Assembly (NCBI RefSeq): GCF_007990245.1
Contig: NZ_BJWG01000001.1
Coordinates: 496,001-560,000, forward strand
Length of the DNA stretch: 64,000 bases
Direction of reading: 5' to 3'
Origin: Cellulomonas composti
GTDB lineage: Bacteria; Actinomycetota; Actinomycetes; Actinomycetales; Cellulomonadaceae
In this document: positions 1 through 7,809 of the stretch, in pieces
How positions within the stretch are numbered: the first letter of the stretch is position 1
Layout: the number at the start of each line of letters is the position of its first letter
The notes under the pieces: generated by a model
Databases searched by the model: none
What the model saw: only the letters and a program-made list of their open reading frames with translations
What the model was told of the DNA's origin: nothing
Made by a program: the position numbers and the translations under genes

Positions 1-2
1 AG

Positions 3-506
3 GCGATCGCGTCCGCCGCTCCCGACGACGTCGACGATGCGACGAACGACGGCACCGGCACACGCGCGAACCCCTACCCGGCGGGCTCGACCATCGAGCT
101 CGAGGACTGGACCGTCGTGCTCGGAACGACGGTCCAGGACGCGACCGACGCGATCCTGGACGACGACGCGCTCCTGGATGACGACCCGATCAACGACTCG
201 CCCGCCTTGGGCCGCCAGTTCGTCATGGTCCCCGTCACCGCGACCTACACGGGCGCCGAGACCGGTCTGGCGTGGATCGACCTCGAGGTGGACTTCGTCG
301 GCTCGGCGGGCAACACGTTCGGCTTCGACGAGGACAGCTACTGCGGGCTGATCCCTGACTCGCTGGTGGACGAGGGGAGGCTCTACCCGGGCGCGACCGC
401 CGAGGGCAACGAGTGCCGCTCGGTGCCGAGCGGGCAGGTCGCCGGCGGCACGTGGGCGCTGTCGACGGGCGGCGGCGACGAACCGGTCTTCGTCGCGCTC
501 GAGTAG
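3..506 (+). CDS. Secreted or lipoprotein C-terminal domain (DUF4352-like), 5' partial
   Basis: The frame is open from the window edge to the TAG at 504-506, so the start and any signal peptide lie outside. The visible 167 residues read as an Asn/Pro-containing linker followed by a beta-rich domain. That domain has acidic patches, a YTG turn, a FVMVPVTATY strand and two cysteines (DSYCG and NECRS) that could form a disulfide. This layout resembles the DUF4352/telokin-like domains that follow a lipobox in actinobacterial surface proteins. The function is unknown and the family call is from style only. The gene converges on sigA and is separated from it by a strong hairpin. Confidence 0.6.
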   Translation, partial: AIASAAPDDVDDATNDGTGTRANPYPAGSTIELEDWTVVLGTTVQDATDAILDDDALLDDDPINDSPALGRQFVMVPVTATYTGAETGLAWIDLEVDFVGSAGNTFGFDEDSYCGLIPDSLVDEGRLYPGATAEGNECRSVPSGQVAGGTWALSTGGGDEPVFVALE

Positions 507-519
507 GAGTCCCCGCACG

Positions 520-562
520 ACGAAGGGCCTGCAGCCGGGGCTCCCGGCGGCAGGCCCTTCGT
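520..562. terminator. Bidirectional intrinsic terminator
   Basis: A perfect 13-bp inverted repeat (acgaagggcctgc / gcaggcccttcgt) flanks a 17-nt GC-rich loop. It sits between two convergent stop codons, at 506 (+) and 572 (-), the usual position for a shared terminator. Confidence 0.85.
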
Positions 563-571
563 GGTCGTGTC

Positions 572-2179
572 TCAGTCGAGGTAGTCGCGCAGCACCTGCG
601 AGCGCGAGGGGTGACGCAGCTTCGACATGGTCTTCGACTCGATCTGGCGGATCCGCTCGCGCGTCACGCCGTAGACCTTGCCGATCTCGTCGAGCGTCTT
701 GGGCTGCCCGTCCGTGAGACCGAAGCGCATCGACACCACGCCGGCCTCGCGCTCGGAGAGCGTGTCGAGGACCTGGTGCAGCTGCTCCTGCAGGAGCGTG
801 AAGCTCACCGCGTCCGCCGGGACGACGGCCTCGGAGTCCTCGATGAGGTCGCCGAACTCGCTGTCGCCGTCCTCGCCGAGCGGCGTGTGCAGCGAGATCG
901 GCTCGCGGCCGTACTTCTGGACCTCGACGACCTTCTCGGGCGTCATGTCGAGCTCCTTGGCCAGCTCCTCCGGCGTGGGCTCACGGCCCAGGTCCTGGAG
1001 CATCTGGCGCTGCACACGCGCAAGCTTGTTGATGACCTCGACCATGTGCACCGGGATACGGATCGTGCGCGCCTGGTCGGCCATGGCGCGCGTGATCGCC
1101 TGCCGGATCCACCACGTCGCGTACGTCGAGAACTTGTAGCCCTTGGTGTAGTCGAACTTCTCGACCGCACGGATCAGACCGAGGTTGCCCTCCTGGATCA
1201 GGTCCAGGAACAGCATGCCGCGCCCGGTGTAGCGCTTGGCCAGGGAGACCACCAGGCGCAGGTTCGCCTCGAGCAGGTGGTTCTTGGCACGACGGCCGTC
1301 CTGCGCGATCCACTCGAGCTCGCGGCGCAGCTTCGGCTCCATCGCCACGCCCGCACCGAGTCGCTCCTCGGCGAACAGGCCGGCCTCGATGCGCTTGGCG
1401 AGCTCGACCTCCTGCTCGGCGTTCAGCAGCGCGACCTTGCCGATCTGCTTGAGGTAGTCCTTCACCGGGTCGGCGGTCGCGCCCGCGGTGACGACCTGCT
1501 GCGCGGGCGCGTCGTCGTCGTCGGCGTCCGAGTAGACGAAGCCGGCGTCCTCCGACTCCTCGGCGGCGGGCTTCTTCTCGGTGCCCTCCTCACCCTCCTC
1601 GGAGTCGTCGTCGGTCGTCTCCACGACCTCGGCGACCTCGGCCACGACGGCCTCGATCTCCGGGTCGTCGAGCACGATCGCGGCATCGTCGATGTCGGCG
1701 GCCGACTCGTCGACCGCGTCCTCGCCCTTCGCCGCGGCCTTGGTCGCCGCAGCCTTGGTCGCCGCGGCCTTCGTGGCCGCTGCCTTGGTGGGGGCCTTGG
1801 CGGGAGCGGCCTTGGCGGCCGGTGTCTTCGCGGCGGTCGTCTTCGCGGCGGTGCGCGTGGCGCGGGCGACCGGCTGCGGGGCCGAGTCGTCGGCGACCTC
1901 GTCGACCGGGACGGCCGCCTTGGTGGAGGTGCGCGACGTCGAGGTCGCGGCGGCGACACGGGCCACGGGCGCCGGCTCACGCACGGCGACACCGGCGGTC
2001 GCGAGACCACGGACGACGGCGCGCAGCCGCTTGGCGTCCTGTACGTCGGCCTGCTCGCAGGCCACCCGCAGCTCCTCGGCGGCGACCGAGCCGTGGGTAC
2101 GCCCACGCAGGACCAGGTCCTGCAGGGCGGGGTGCTCGAACTCGCGCGGAAGCGCGGGGTGCGGAGTCTGGGACGACAC
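572..2179 (-). CDS. sigA: Principal RNA polymerase sigma factor (SigA/RpoD/HrdB)
   Basis: This is the housekeeping sigma-70 factor that directs RNA polymerase to most promoters. The 535-aa product has an Ala/Lys-rich low-complexity stretch (about residues 109-151, repeated TKAAA blocks) and a long acidic segment. Region 1.2 begins near 237 ([11 protein letters not shown]). Region 2 lies near 314-360 with the [13 protein letters not shown] core-binding and -10-recognition signature, and the region 4 helix-turn-helix near 505-515 ([10 protein letters not shown]). The GTG at 2179 is chosen because GAAAGG lies 6 nt upstream; an in-frame extension to 2302 has neither an RBS nor family-like sequence. 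The Lys/Ala tract resembles the basic N-terminal extensions of other actinobacterial SigA/HrdB proteins. Confidence 0.97.
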   Translation of the reverse strand: MSSQTPHPALPREFEHPALQDLVLRGRTHGSVAAEELRVACEQADVQDAKRLRAVVRGLATAGVAVREPAPVARVAAATSTSRTSTKAAVPVDEVADDSAPQPVARATRTAAKTTAAKTPAAKAAPAKAPTKAAATKAAATKAAATKAAAKGEDAVDESAADIDDAAIVLDDPEIEAVVAEVAEVVETTDDDSEEGEEGTEKKPAAEESEDAGFVYSDADDDDAPAQQVVTAGATADPVKDYLKQIGKVALLNAEQEVELAKRIEAGLFAEERLGAGVAMEPKLRRELEWIAQDGRRAKNHLLEANLRLVVSLAKRYTGRGMLFLDLIQEGNLGLIRAVEKFDYTKGYKFSTYATWWIRQAITRAMADQARTIRIPVHMVEVINKLARVQRQMLQDLGREPTPEELAKELDMTPEKVVEVQKYGREPISLHTPLGEDGDSEFGDLIEDSEAVVPADAVSFTLLQEQLHQVLDTLSEREAGVVSMRFGLTDGQPKTLDEIGKVYGVTRERIRQIESKTMSKLRHPSRSQVLRDYLD

Positions 2180-2201
2180 GAACGACCTTTCGGCAGCACG
2201 A

Positions 2202-2221
2202 CACCCGGTAGGTGCCGGGTG
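2202..2221. promoter_or_regulatory. Hairpin in sigA 5' leader
   Basis: A perfect 7-bp inverted repeat, CACCCGG/CCGGGTG, around a 6-nt loop lies 22 nt upstream of the sigA GTG. It could be a leader hairpin or an operator. No known riboswitch pattern is visible. Confidence 0.4.
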
Positions 2222-2378
2222 GTAGACGTAACAGTGTAACGAGCCGGGAGCCGCTGAGAGCATGCGGAACCAGGGCTGACGCAAGACAGCCACCACCACC
2301 AACGTCCGAGGCCGCCCGAGGATTCCCGCATCGGCGCACCAAGATGCCCGATGCCGCCTCGGGTCCTGTCGTGCAACG

Positions 2379-2417
2379 GGGCCAGTCGGTCGGGCCAGTC
2401 GGTCGGGCCAGTCGGTC
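2379..2417. repeat. Three perfect 13-bp tandem repeats at usp 3' end
   Basis: The unit gggccagtcggtc occurs three times head to tail at 2379-2391, 2392-2404 and 2405-2417. A degenerate fourth copy (2418-2430) contains the usp stop codon (2421-2423). It is one of several tandem duplications at stop codons in this window. Confidence 0.9.
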
Positions 2418-2420
2418 GGC

Positions 2421-2813
2421 TCAGGCGGTCGGCTTGACCGTCATCACCGGGCACGGCGCGTCGAACAGCACGCGCTGCGCGTTCACGCCGAGGATCAGCT
2501 TCCCGACCGGGCTGCGGCGCCGCACCCCGATGACGATCAGGGATGCCCCGGTCTCCTCCGCGGCCGAGATCAGGTCGTCGGCGACGTCGCCGCCGTCCCG
2601 GACGCGGATCTCGTACGCGACCTCTCGCTTGGTCAGCTTGCGTTCGACCTTCCCGAGCTCGGCGTCGAGCGAGGCGCGTTCGTCGGGCGAGGCGTCCGGT
2701 CGCAGGCTCACCACCACGACGACCGGCACGTCACGCATCCTCGCCTCGTCGGCCGCGGCGCCGAGCGCGGCACGTCCCTCCGGCGTGGCCAGGTAGCCCA
2801 CCACGATGCCCAT
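2421..2813 (-). CDS. Universal stress protein (UspA family)
   Basis: A single-domain 130-aa Usp. It has an alpha/beta fold opening with [17 protein letters not shown]. The C-terminal ATP-binding style motif is visible as [18 protein letters not shown] followed by [16 protein letters not shown], matching the G-2X-G-9X-G-(S/T) pattern only loosely (N replaces S). The usual role is nucleotide-dependent stress adaptation in the cytoplasm. The ATG at 2813 is preceded by a strong AAGGAGGGGAGG Shine-Dalgarno; upstream in-frame sequence is low-complexity and not Usp-like. It follows the DUF4192 gene on the same strand after about 135 bp. Confidence 0.9.
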   Translation of the reverse strand: MGIVVGYLATPEGRAALGAAADEARMRDVPVVVVVSLRPDASPDERASLDAELGKVERKLTKREVAYEIRVRDGGDVADDLISAAEETGASLIVIGVRRRSPVGKLILGVNAQRVLFDAPCPVMTVKPTA

Positions 2814-2949
2814 GGGGCCTCCCCTCCTTGGCCGGACGCTACCGCGCGGCCAGCGCACTGGCGCGGCGGACGCGCACGCGAGCCGCACACCGGGCTCGGC
2901 GGGCGTCCGCGTGCAGGAGTCGGGGGCGCGGAGGTCAACGGCACGGGAG

Positions 2950-4155
2950 TCACTGTTCGTGGTCGGCCGGGGTCCCGGCCGACCACCGGGCGTCACGCTG
3001 CGCCCAGCCGGGTGGGCAGGCCGCGACGATCGTCGCCGTCAGCAGCACCGCGAGCCGGTAGTCCTCGTCGTCGAGCAGCGCCCGCTCGAGCAGCATCCGG
3101 GCCCGCGTGCCGTCGCCGCGCCACCAGGCGAGCCAGCCGAGCAGCGTGAGCGCGGGAGCCTGGGCACCCCGGGCGCCGTGCGCGACGACGCCCTCGAGCG
3201 TGCGTTCGTGCAGCAGCGTCGCCTCCGGCGGCGGAGTGCTGCCCGTCTCGCGGCTGACGACCTTGGCGATCGCCGCACCGATCTGCGCGTCCACCTCGGA
3301 GCTCGGCCGAGTCCCGAGCAGGCTGCGCTCCGCGAGGTTGCCGGTGCCCGGCACGAGCGCGACGAGCACGGCATCCCGGACGCGAACGTCCTGCAGGCCC
3401 GCCTCGACGCGGCCCCACGGCGCATGCGGCTGCTCGACCGGGACGCCGGCCTCCACCGCCGCCGTGTGGGCGACCGCCACACGCCACGCGGCCAACGACT
3501 CACGCCGCCACCGGACCGCGGCGGGCTCGCCTGCCAGGTGCGCCTCGCGGGCGCGCTCGGTCCAGCGCCGTCGCATGCGCGCCACGGTCCGGCGCCGCTC
3601 GGAGTCGATGGTCGGGAACCTGACCAGGTCGTCGCGCGAGTCGACCACCACCTGCCCGTCGAGCACCATGTGCGCCGAGACCCGCGTGGACTCCAGGTCC
3701 TGCAGCGGCCGTCCGCCCGGCGGACAGCATCCGTGCATGCAGTCCAGCGACAGGTAGCCCGTCGAGGTCACCACCCACACCGTCGTCGGGCCCAGCGGGG
3801 CCTCCGCGGCCTCGCGGTAGTGCGACACCGCGTTCGACACCGCATTCGACACCGAGCTCGACACCGAGCTCGACGCCGCCGCATGGGCCACGCGCGGGTC
3901 GTCGGCCACGTAGACCACCAGCAACGACGAGTGCGCGCCGTCGGCCCCGAGCGTGGCGACCATGGCGCGGGCCACCTGCGGGCCCGACTCGGCGTGTGCG
4001 AGATCGTCGAGATCGATGCGCATCATCAGCCCGACCCGACCCCGCGGCGCACGCAGGCTCACCGCCACCACGGACTCGGCCGGCCGGAAGCCGAGCCGGT
4101 AGGGCACCAGGGACAGGATCTCGCGGGGCTCGCTCACCCGCAGCGTCGTCGGCAT
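2950..4155 (-). CDS. DUF4192 domain-containing protein
   Basis: A 401-aa protein of the actinobacterial DUF4192 family, recognised by the N-terminal signature TTLRVSEPREILSLVPYRLGF followed by ESVVAVSLR. The function of the family is not established. The ATG at 4155 gives the family-typical beginning; a GTG four codons upstream (4167) is the alternative, and neither has a clear RBS. A Ser/Val/Asn repeat (SSSVSSSVSNAVSNAVS) at about residues 96-112 is encoded by 12-bp tandem units near 3832-3880, suggesting local slippage expansion. The C-terminal third, rich in Trp/Ala/Leu, looks like a helical bundle. Confidence 0.85.
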   Translation of the reverse strand: MPTTLRVSEPREILSLVPYRLGFRPAESVVAVSLRAPRGRVGLMMRIDLDDLAHAESGPQVARAMVATLGADGAHSSLLVVYVADDPRVAHAAASSSVSSSVSNAVSNAVSHYREAAEAPLGPTTVWVVTSTGYLSLDCMHGCCPPGGRPLQDLESTRVSAHMVLDGQVVVDSRDDLVRFPTIDSERRRTVARMRRRWTERAREAHLAGEPAAVRWRRESLAAWRVAVAHTAAVEAGVPVEQPHAPWGRVEAGLQDVRVRDAVLVALVPGTGNLAERSLLGTRPSSEVDAQIGAAIAKVVSRETGSTPPPEATLLHERTLEGVVAHGARGAQAPALTLLGWLAWWRGDGTRARMLLERALLDDEDYRLAVLLTATIVAACPPGWAQRDARWSAGTPADHEQ

Positions 4156-4269
4156 GTCCGACAGCACAGCGTCCGACCGGCCCGGCGCAGCCCGCGAGCA
4201 CCGATCTGTGCATCCGGATCGACGCCTCGTCGGGCTGGGGTCGGGTCGCGTCGCGACTACGCTGACCCG

Positions 4270-4815
4270 GTGCTTCCCGCCCGCGCCCCGCGCCGCCGCG
4301 TGCTCGCGGCGGCCCTCGCCGCCGTCGTCGCGCCCGGGCTGCTCGCCGGGCTGACGGCATGCAGCACGTCGGCGCCCGCCCGGCTGGACACGAGCGAGAC
4401 GACGCTCGTCGAACCCGCGCCGACGTCCACCGAGGAGCTGCTCGACGAGCCCGAGGAGTCGTTCTCGACCGTGGGCGCGCTCGCCGACGGCTTCCCGGCG
4501 GACCTCGTCCCGCTGCCGCTCGACGCGGACATCCTCGTCTCGAGCGCACGTCCGTCACCCGACGACCCGGACCTGCTGGAGATCAGCCTCAACCTGCGCA
4601 CCACGCTGTCGGCCGACGACCTCGTCGCGAGCCTGACGACCGCGCTGGCGGACCAGGGGTTCACGGCCGCACCGGCGGCGTCACCACCGGCGGGTCTGGC
4701 GGCGACCGGGACCTTCACCCGCGGCGAGGGTGAGCTGATCACGGTCGCGGTGCTCGATCGCGACGGCGTGCGCACCCTGACCATCGGCGGCACCGTGGCA
4801 CCGGCCGGGGCCTAG
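4270..4815 (+). CDS. Putative lipoprotein of unknown function
   Basis: A 181-aa product with a type II signal peptide: Arg-rich n-region (RAPRRR), hydrophobic core, then lipobox LTAC with the cysteine near residue 31. A Ser/Thr/Glu-rich linker follows. The C-terminal alpha/beta region ends in strands such as GELITVAVLDRDGVRTLTIGG. No family recognised. The start is the GTG at 4270. A TACGCT hexamer ends 6 nt before it and no RBS fits, so the mRNA is probably leaderless. It lies 9 bp upstream of the polyprenyl synthase, which has its own promoter-like hexamer. Confidence 0.8.
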   Translation: MLPARAPRRRVLAAALAAVVAPGLLAGLTACSTSAPARLDTSETTLVEPAPTSTEELLDEPEESFSTVGALADGFPADLVPLPLDADILVSSARPSPDDPDLLEISLNLRTTLSADDLVASLTTALADQGFTAAPAASPPAGLAATGTFTRGEGELITVAVLDRDGVRTLTIGGTVAPAGA

Positions 4816-4824
4816 GCTCTCGCT

Positions 4825-5964
4825 GTGACCTCCTCGCCGCTCACGTCGCTGTCCACGTCGGCGCTCGTCGACATCGAGGGCGTCCGCGGCGGGGTCGACG
4901 ACGAGCTCGCCGAGCACGTCACGCGGCTACGCGCCCTGCTCGCGGGGGTCAGCGACGACGTGGACCACCTGGCCGACGCGGTCGAGGTGATGCTCTCGGG
5001 CGGCAAGCGCCTGCGCGCGGCGTTCTGCTACTGGTCGTGGCGTGCGCACGGCGGCACCCCGGGCACGTCCGAGGCGACCGCGGTGCTCCGCGTCGGGGCC
5101 GCGCTCGAGCTGTTCCAGGCCGCCGCGCTGTTCCACGACGACCTGATGGACGACTCGGACACGCGCCGGGGCCACCCCGCGGCGCACCGCGCATTCGCGG
5201 CCCGGCACGACGAGCGCGGCCTGCAGGGCACGGCCGAGCACTTCGGGATGTCCGCCGCGATCCTGCTGGGCGACCTCGCACTCGTCGCGAGCGAGCAGGT
5301 GTTCGCCGCCGCGCTCGCCGACGCGCCGGCGGCCAGGGCTGCGGGTGCGCGCGCCGTGTTCGACCTCATGCGGTCCGAGGTGACGATCGGCCAGTACCTC
5401 GACGTGCTCGCGCAGTCGATGCCCTGGGGCGTGGACCCCGCCGCCGACGAGCGCCGCGCACGCGAGGTCATCCGCGCCAAGTCCGCCCGCTACAGCGTCG
5501 AGCACCCGATCGTGCTCGGGGCGGTCCTCGCCGACGCGTCCGACGAGGACGTCGCGGCCTGCCGCGCACTGGGCCTGCCCCTGGGCGAGGCGTTCCAGCT
5601 CCGTGACGACGTGCTCGGCGTGTTCGGCGACCCCGTCGCGACCGGCAAGCCCGCGGGCGACGACCTGCGCGAGGGCAAGCGCACGGTGCTCGTCGCCCGG
5701 GCCCTCGCACGCGCCGCCCAGCGCGGCGACGACGAGACGGCCGCGCTGCTGCGCGCGCGCCTGGGCGACCGCGCGCTGAGCGACGACGACGTCCGCCAGA
5801 TCGCGGTGGCGATCGACGCGGCCGGCGCGGTGGACGACGTCGAGGCGCTGATCGACACGCTCGCGGGCCGCGCGTTCGCGCTCGCGGCGGATCGCCGGTG
5901 GCCGGCACCGGCCGGCGAGGTCCTCGTCGCGCTCGCGCACGCCGCCGTCGACCGTCACGCCTGA
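4825..5964 (+). CDS. Polyprenyl diphosphate synthase (IdsA/GrcC family)
   Basis: A trans-isoprenyl diphosphate synthase that condenses IPP onto allylic diphosphates. The 379-aa protein has GGKR (59-62) for IPP binding, the first aspartate-rich motif DDLMD (105-109) followed by DTRRG, and the second motif LRDDVLGVFGD (about 259-269). Product length (C15-C45) cannot be read safely, although the two residues before the first motif (FH) give a clue. The GTG at 4825 lies 6 nt after a TAGGCT hexamer, implying a leaderless mRNA. M. tuberculosis has idsA2 (Rv2173) at the equivalent position beside Rv2175c and pknL. The stop codon is inside an 18-bp tandem duplication. Confidence 0.95.
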   Translation: MTSSPLTSLSTSALVDIEGVRGGVDDELAEHVTRLRALLAGVSDDVDHLADAVEVMLSGGKRLRAAFCYWSWRAHGGTPGTSEATAVLRVGAALELFQAAALFHDDLMDDSDTRRGHPAAHRAFAARHDERGLQGTAEHFGMSAAILLGDLALVASEQVFAAALADAPAARAAGARAVFDLMRSEVTIGQYLDVLAQSMPWGVDPAADERRAREVIRAKSARYSVEHPIVLGAVLADASDEDVAACRALGLPLGEAFQLRDDVLGVFGDPVATGKPAGDDLREGKRTVLVARALARAAQRGDDETAALLRARLGDRALSDDDVRQIAVAIDAAGAVDDVEALIDTLAGRAFALAADRRWPAPAGEVLVALAHAAVDRHA

Positions 5965-5995
5965 CACAACGCCCTGCCCTGACACAGCGCCCTGC
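5960..5995. repeat. 18-bp tandem duplication across the prenyl synthase stop codon
   Basis: Units cctgacacaacgccctgc (5960-5977) and cctgacacagcgccctgc (5978-5995) differ at one base. The TGA stop (5962-5964) is in the first copy and a second out-of-use TGA is in the other. Confidence 0.9.
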
Positions 5996-6048
5996 GGGTC
6001 AGGACGAGCTGAGCGGCTCCTGTCCGTGGCCAGGGGCGGCGGGGCGCC

Positions 6049-6471
6049 CTAGAGCTCGGCCTGGGCGCGGCGACGGATCTCGGTCTTGTGTCCCGCGCGC
6101 AGCGCGTCGATCGGCGTGCCGGGCAGCGACTCGTCCGGCGTGAACAGCCACTCGATCGCGGCCTCGGAGGAGAAGCCGGCGTCGGTCAGGACCGTGAGCG
6201 TGCCCTGCAGCGACGACAGGACGGCCCACTCCCCCTCGGACGCGGGTTCGGGGCGGCCGAGGACCTGGTTGCCGAGGGTCTGCCCGACGGGGACCAGGCA
6301 GCGCTCCGGGACGCTCACGACGCGCGGGGTGCCGCGGCGCACGGCGACGAGCCGGCCCTCCTGCACCAGGCGGCGGACCTTGCCCACGTCGATGCCGATC
6401 CGCTCGGCCACATCGGGGAGCGTCAGCCAGGAGTCGACGAGGTCGTCGAGGGCGGGTGTCGTATCGGTCAC
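6049..6471 (-). CDS. Rv2175c-family DNA-binding regulatory protein
   Basis: A 140-aa protein with a winged-HTH N-terminal half (SWLTLPDVAERIGIDVGKVRR, then a basic wing LVAVRRGTPRVV). The C-terminal half is an Rv2175c-type domain (EGEWAVLSSLQGTLTVLTDAGFS, EAAIEWLF). In M. tuberculosis Rv2175c binds DNA and is a substrate of PknL, encoded next door; here a PknL-like kinase lies 1.3 kb away. The GTG at 6471 begins with VTDTTPALDDL, so a phosphorylatable N-terminal Thr pair is present, as in the mycobacterial protein. An in-frame extension to 6567 runs through the divergent promoter and is rejected. It is divergent from the LysM gene. Confidence 0.88.
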   Translation of the reverse strand: MTDTTPALDDLVDSWLTLPDVAERIGIDVGKVRRLVQEGRLVAVRRGTPRVVSVPERCLVPVGQTLGNQVLGRPEPASEGEWAVLSSLQGTLTVLTDAGFSSEAAIEWLFTPDESLPGTPIDALRAGHKTEIRRRAQAEL

Positions 6472-6544
6472 CGGCCCAGGGTACGGGTGACAGCGGTCCC
6501 CCTGGGGTTTCGCCGCGGGCCGCAGTCCGCTACCTTCACGTTCT

Positions 6545-6580
6545 GTCACTTCTTTCACTTCAGTCACATCTGTTTACTTG
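6545..6580. promoter_or_regulatory. Four imperfect 9-bp repeats in the divergent LysM/Rv2175c-like promoter
   Basis: Four 9-bp units (gtcacttct, ttcacttca, gtcacatct, gtttacttg) run end to end in an unusually AT-rich patch, 28 bp upstream of the LysM-gene ATG and 74 bp from the other start. This is consistent with a cooperative binding site or promoter core. No known operator was matched. Confidence 0.5.
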
Positions 6581-6607
6581 CGCCACACGACGAGTCGAGG
6601 TACCGAG

Positions 6608-7744
6608 ATGTCCGTGACCGCCAACCGCCGCCCGGTCGCCCTGCGCCGGGCCGCGTCCGGGACGGGTGCGACGCTCGCCCTCGCCGCCGTCACCGTCGCC
6701 GCCGGATCGCCCGCGCAGGCCGACGACAGCTACACGGTCCGGCCCGGCGACACCGTGAGCCACATCGCCGCCCGCACGGGCGCGACGGCTGCCGCGATCG
6801 CACAGGCCAACCACCTCGCCGACCCGTCGCGCATCCTCGCGGGCCAGGTCCTGACGATCCCCAGCCGCACCGCCGGCAGCACGGCGACGACGGCCCGTTA
6901 CACGGTCCGCCCGGGTGACACGGTCAGCGCGATCGCCGCACGGTCGGGGACCACGGTCGCGGCGGTCATCGCGGCCAACGGCCTCGGCTCGAACGCGCTG
7001 ATCCGGATCGGGCAGGTCCTGACGATCCCCGGCGCCTCGTCGGGCGCGACCTCGGGCACCTCCGCACCGGCCACGACGAGCGCGTACACGGTCCGCTCCG
7101 GCGACACCGTGAGCGCGATCGCGGCCCGGACCGGTTCGAGCATCGCCGCGATCGTGCAGGCGAACCGCCTCGGCCCGAGCGCGCTCATCCGCATCGGCCA
7201 GCGCCTCACGATCCCGGGTGCCACGGCCGGCTCGACGGGCTCGTCGTCGGGCGCCTCACTCGTCGGCGACACGTTCGCGGGCCGTACCTACGCGCGTGAC
7301 GTCGTCGACGCGGCGAACGCGAACAAGCACGCGCTGCTCGCCGCGGGCGTGCCCTCGACCGCGCAGATGCAGGCCAAGGTGATCGCGACCGCACGCACGT
7401 ACGGCCTCGACCCCGCGCTGGCCCAGGCGATCGCGTTCCAGGAGTCGGGCTTCAACCACACGTCGGTCTCCCCGGCCAACGCGATCGGCACGATGCAGGT
7501 CATCCCGACGTCCGGCGACTGGGCCTCGGGCCTCGTCGGACGCGACCTCAACCTGCTCGACCCCGACGACAACGTGACCGCCGGCGTCGTCATCCTCAAG
7601 GCGCTCGTCCGCGTCTCCCCGGACGTGCCGAGCGCGATCGCCGGCTACTACCAGGGCGCCGCCTCGGTCCGGAAGTACGGCATGTTCGCCGACACGCGGG
7701 GGTACGTCGCCAACGTCCAGGCCCTGATGGCCCGGTTCGGCTGA
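6608..7744 (+). CDS. Secreted cell-wall hydrolase: three LysM repeats plus lytic transglycosylase-like domain
   Basis: A 378-aa exported protein predicted to bind and cleave peptidoglycan. A Sec signal peptide ends at about residue 38 (SPAQA-DD) with no lipobox. Three LysM modules lie at roughly 41-84, 97-141 and 159-203, each with the YTVRxGDTV and IRIGQxLTIPG edges. A Ser/Gly linker leads to a C-terminal SLT/goose-lysozyme-like domain (about 257-378). There the catalytic Glu is likely E279 in AFQESGFN, followed by the NAIGTMQVIP and AGYYQGAASV motifs. The ATG at 6608 has GAGG 7 nt upstream; the earlier in-frame start at 6578 would add ten non-signal residues. The position before a PASTA kinase suggests cell-wall growth or remodelling. 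Confidence 0.92.
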   Translation: MSVTANRRPVALRRAASGTGATLALAAVTVAAGSPAQADDSYTVRPGDTVSHIAARTGATAAAIAQANHLADPSRILAGQVLTIPSRTAGSTATTARYTVRPGDTVSAIAARSGTTVAAVIAANGLGSNALIRIGQVLTIPGASSGATSGTSAPATTSAYTVRSGDTVSAIAARTGSSIAAIVQANRLGPSALIRIGQRLTIPGATAGSTGSSSGASLVGDTFAGRTYARDVVDAANANKHALLAAGVPSTAQMQAKVIATARTYGLDPALAQAIAFQESGFNHTSVSPANAIGTMQVIPTSGDWASGLVGRDLNLLDPDDNVTAGVVILKALVRVSPDVPSAIAGYYQGAASVRKYGMFADTRGYVANVQALMARFG

Positions 7745-7809
7745 TCCGGCCACCCGGCTCAGGCGGCGAGATGCACGGTTCGCGGCGACCCCGAACGTAG
7801 ACTCCAGTC

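Noticed and set aside
413-2239. Long plus-strand reading frame (about 600 codons) opposite sigA
   Set aside because: Arg/Gly/Leu-rich shadow of the sigA coding strand, no family, no RBS; it arises from GC-rich codon structure.
6472-6607. Possible ydaO (c-di-AMP) riboswitch before the LysM/transglycosylase gene
   Set aside because: Such genes often carry one, but the leader is only about 135 bp and the conserved ydaO core sequences are not seen.
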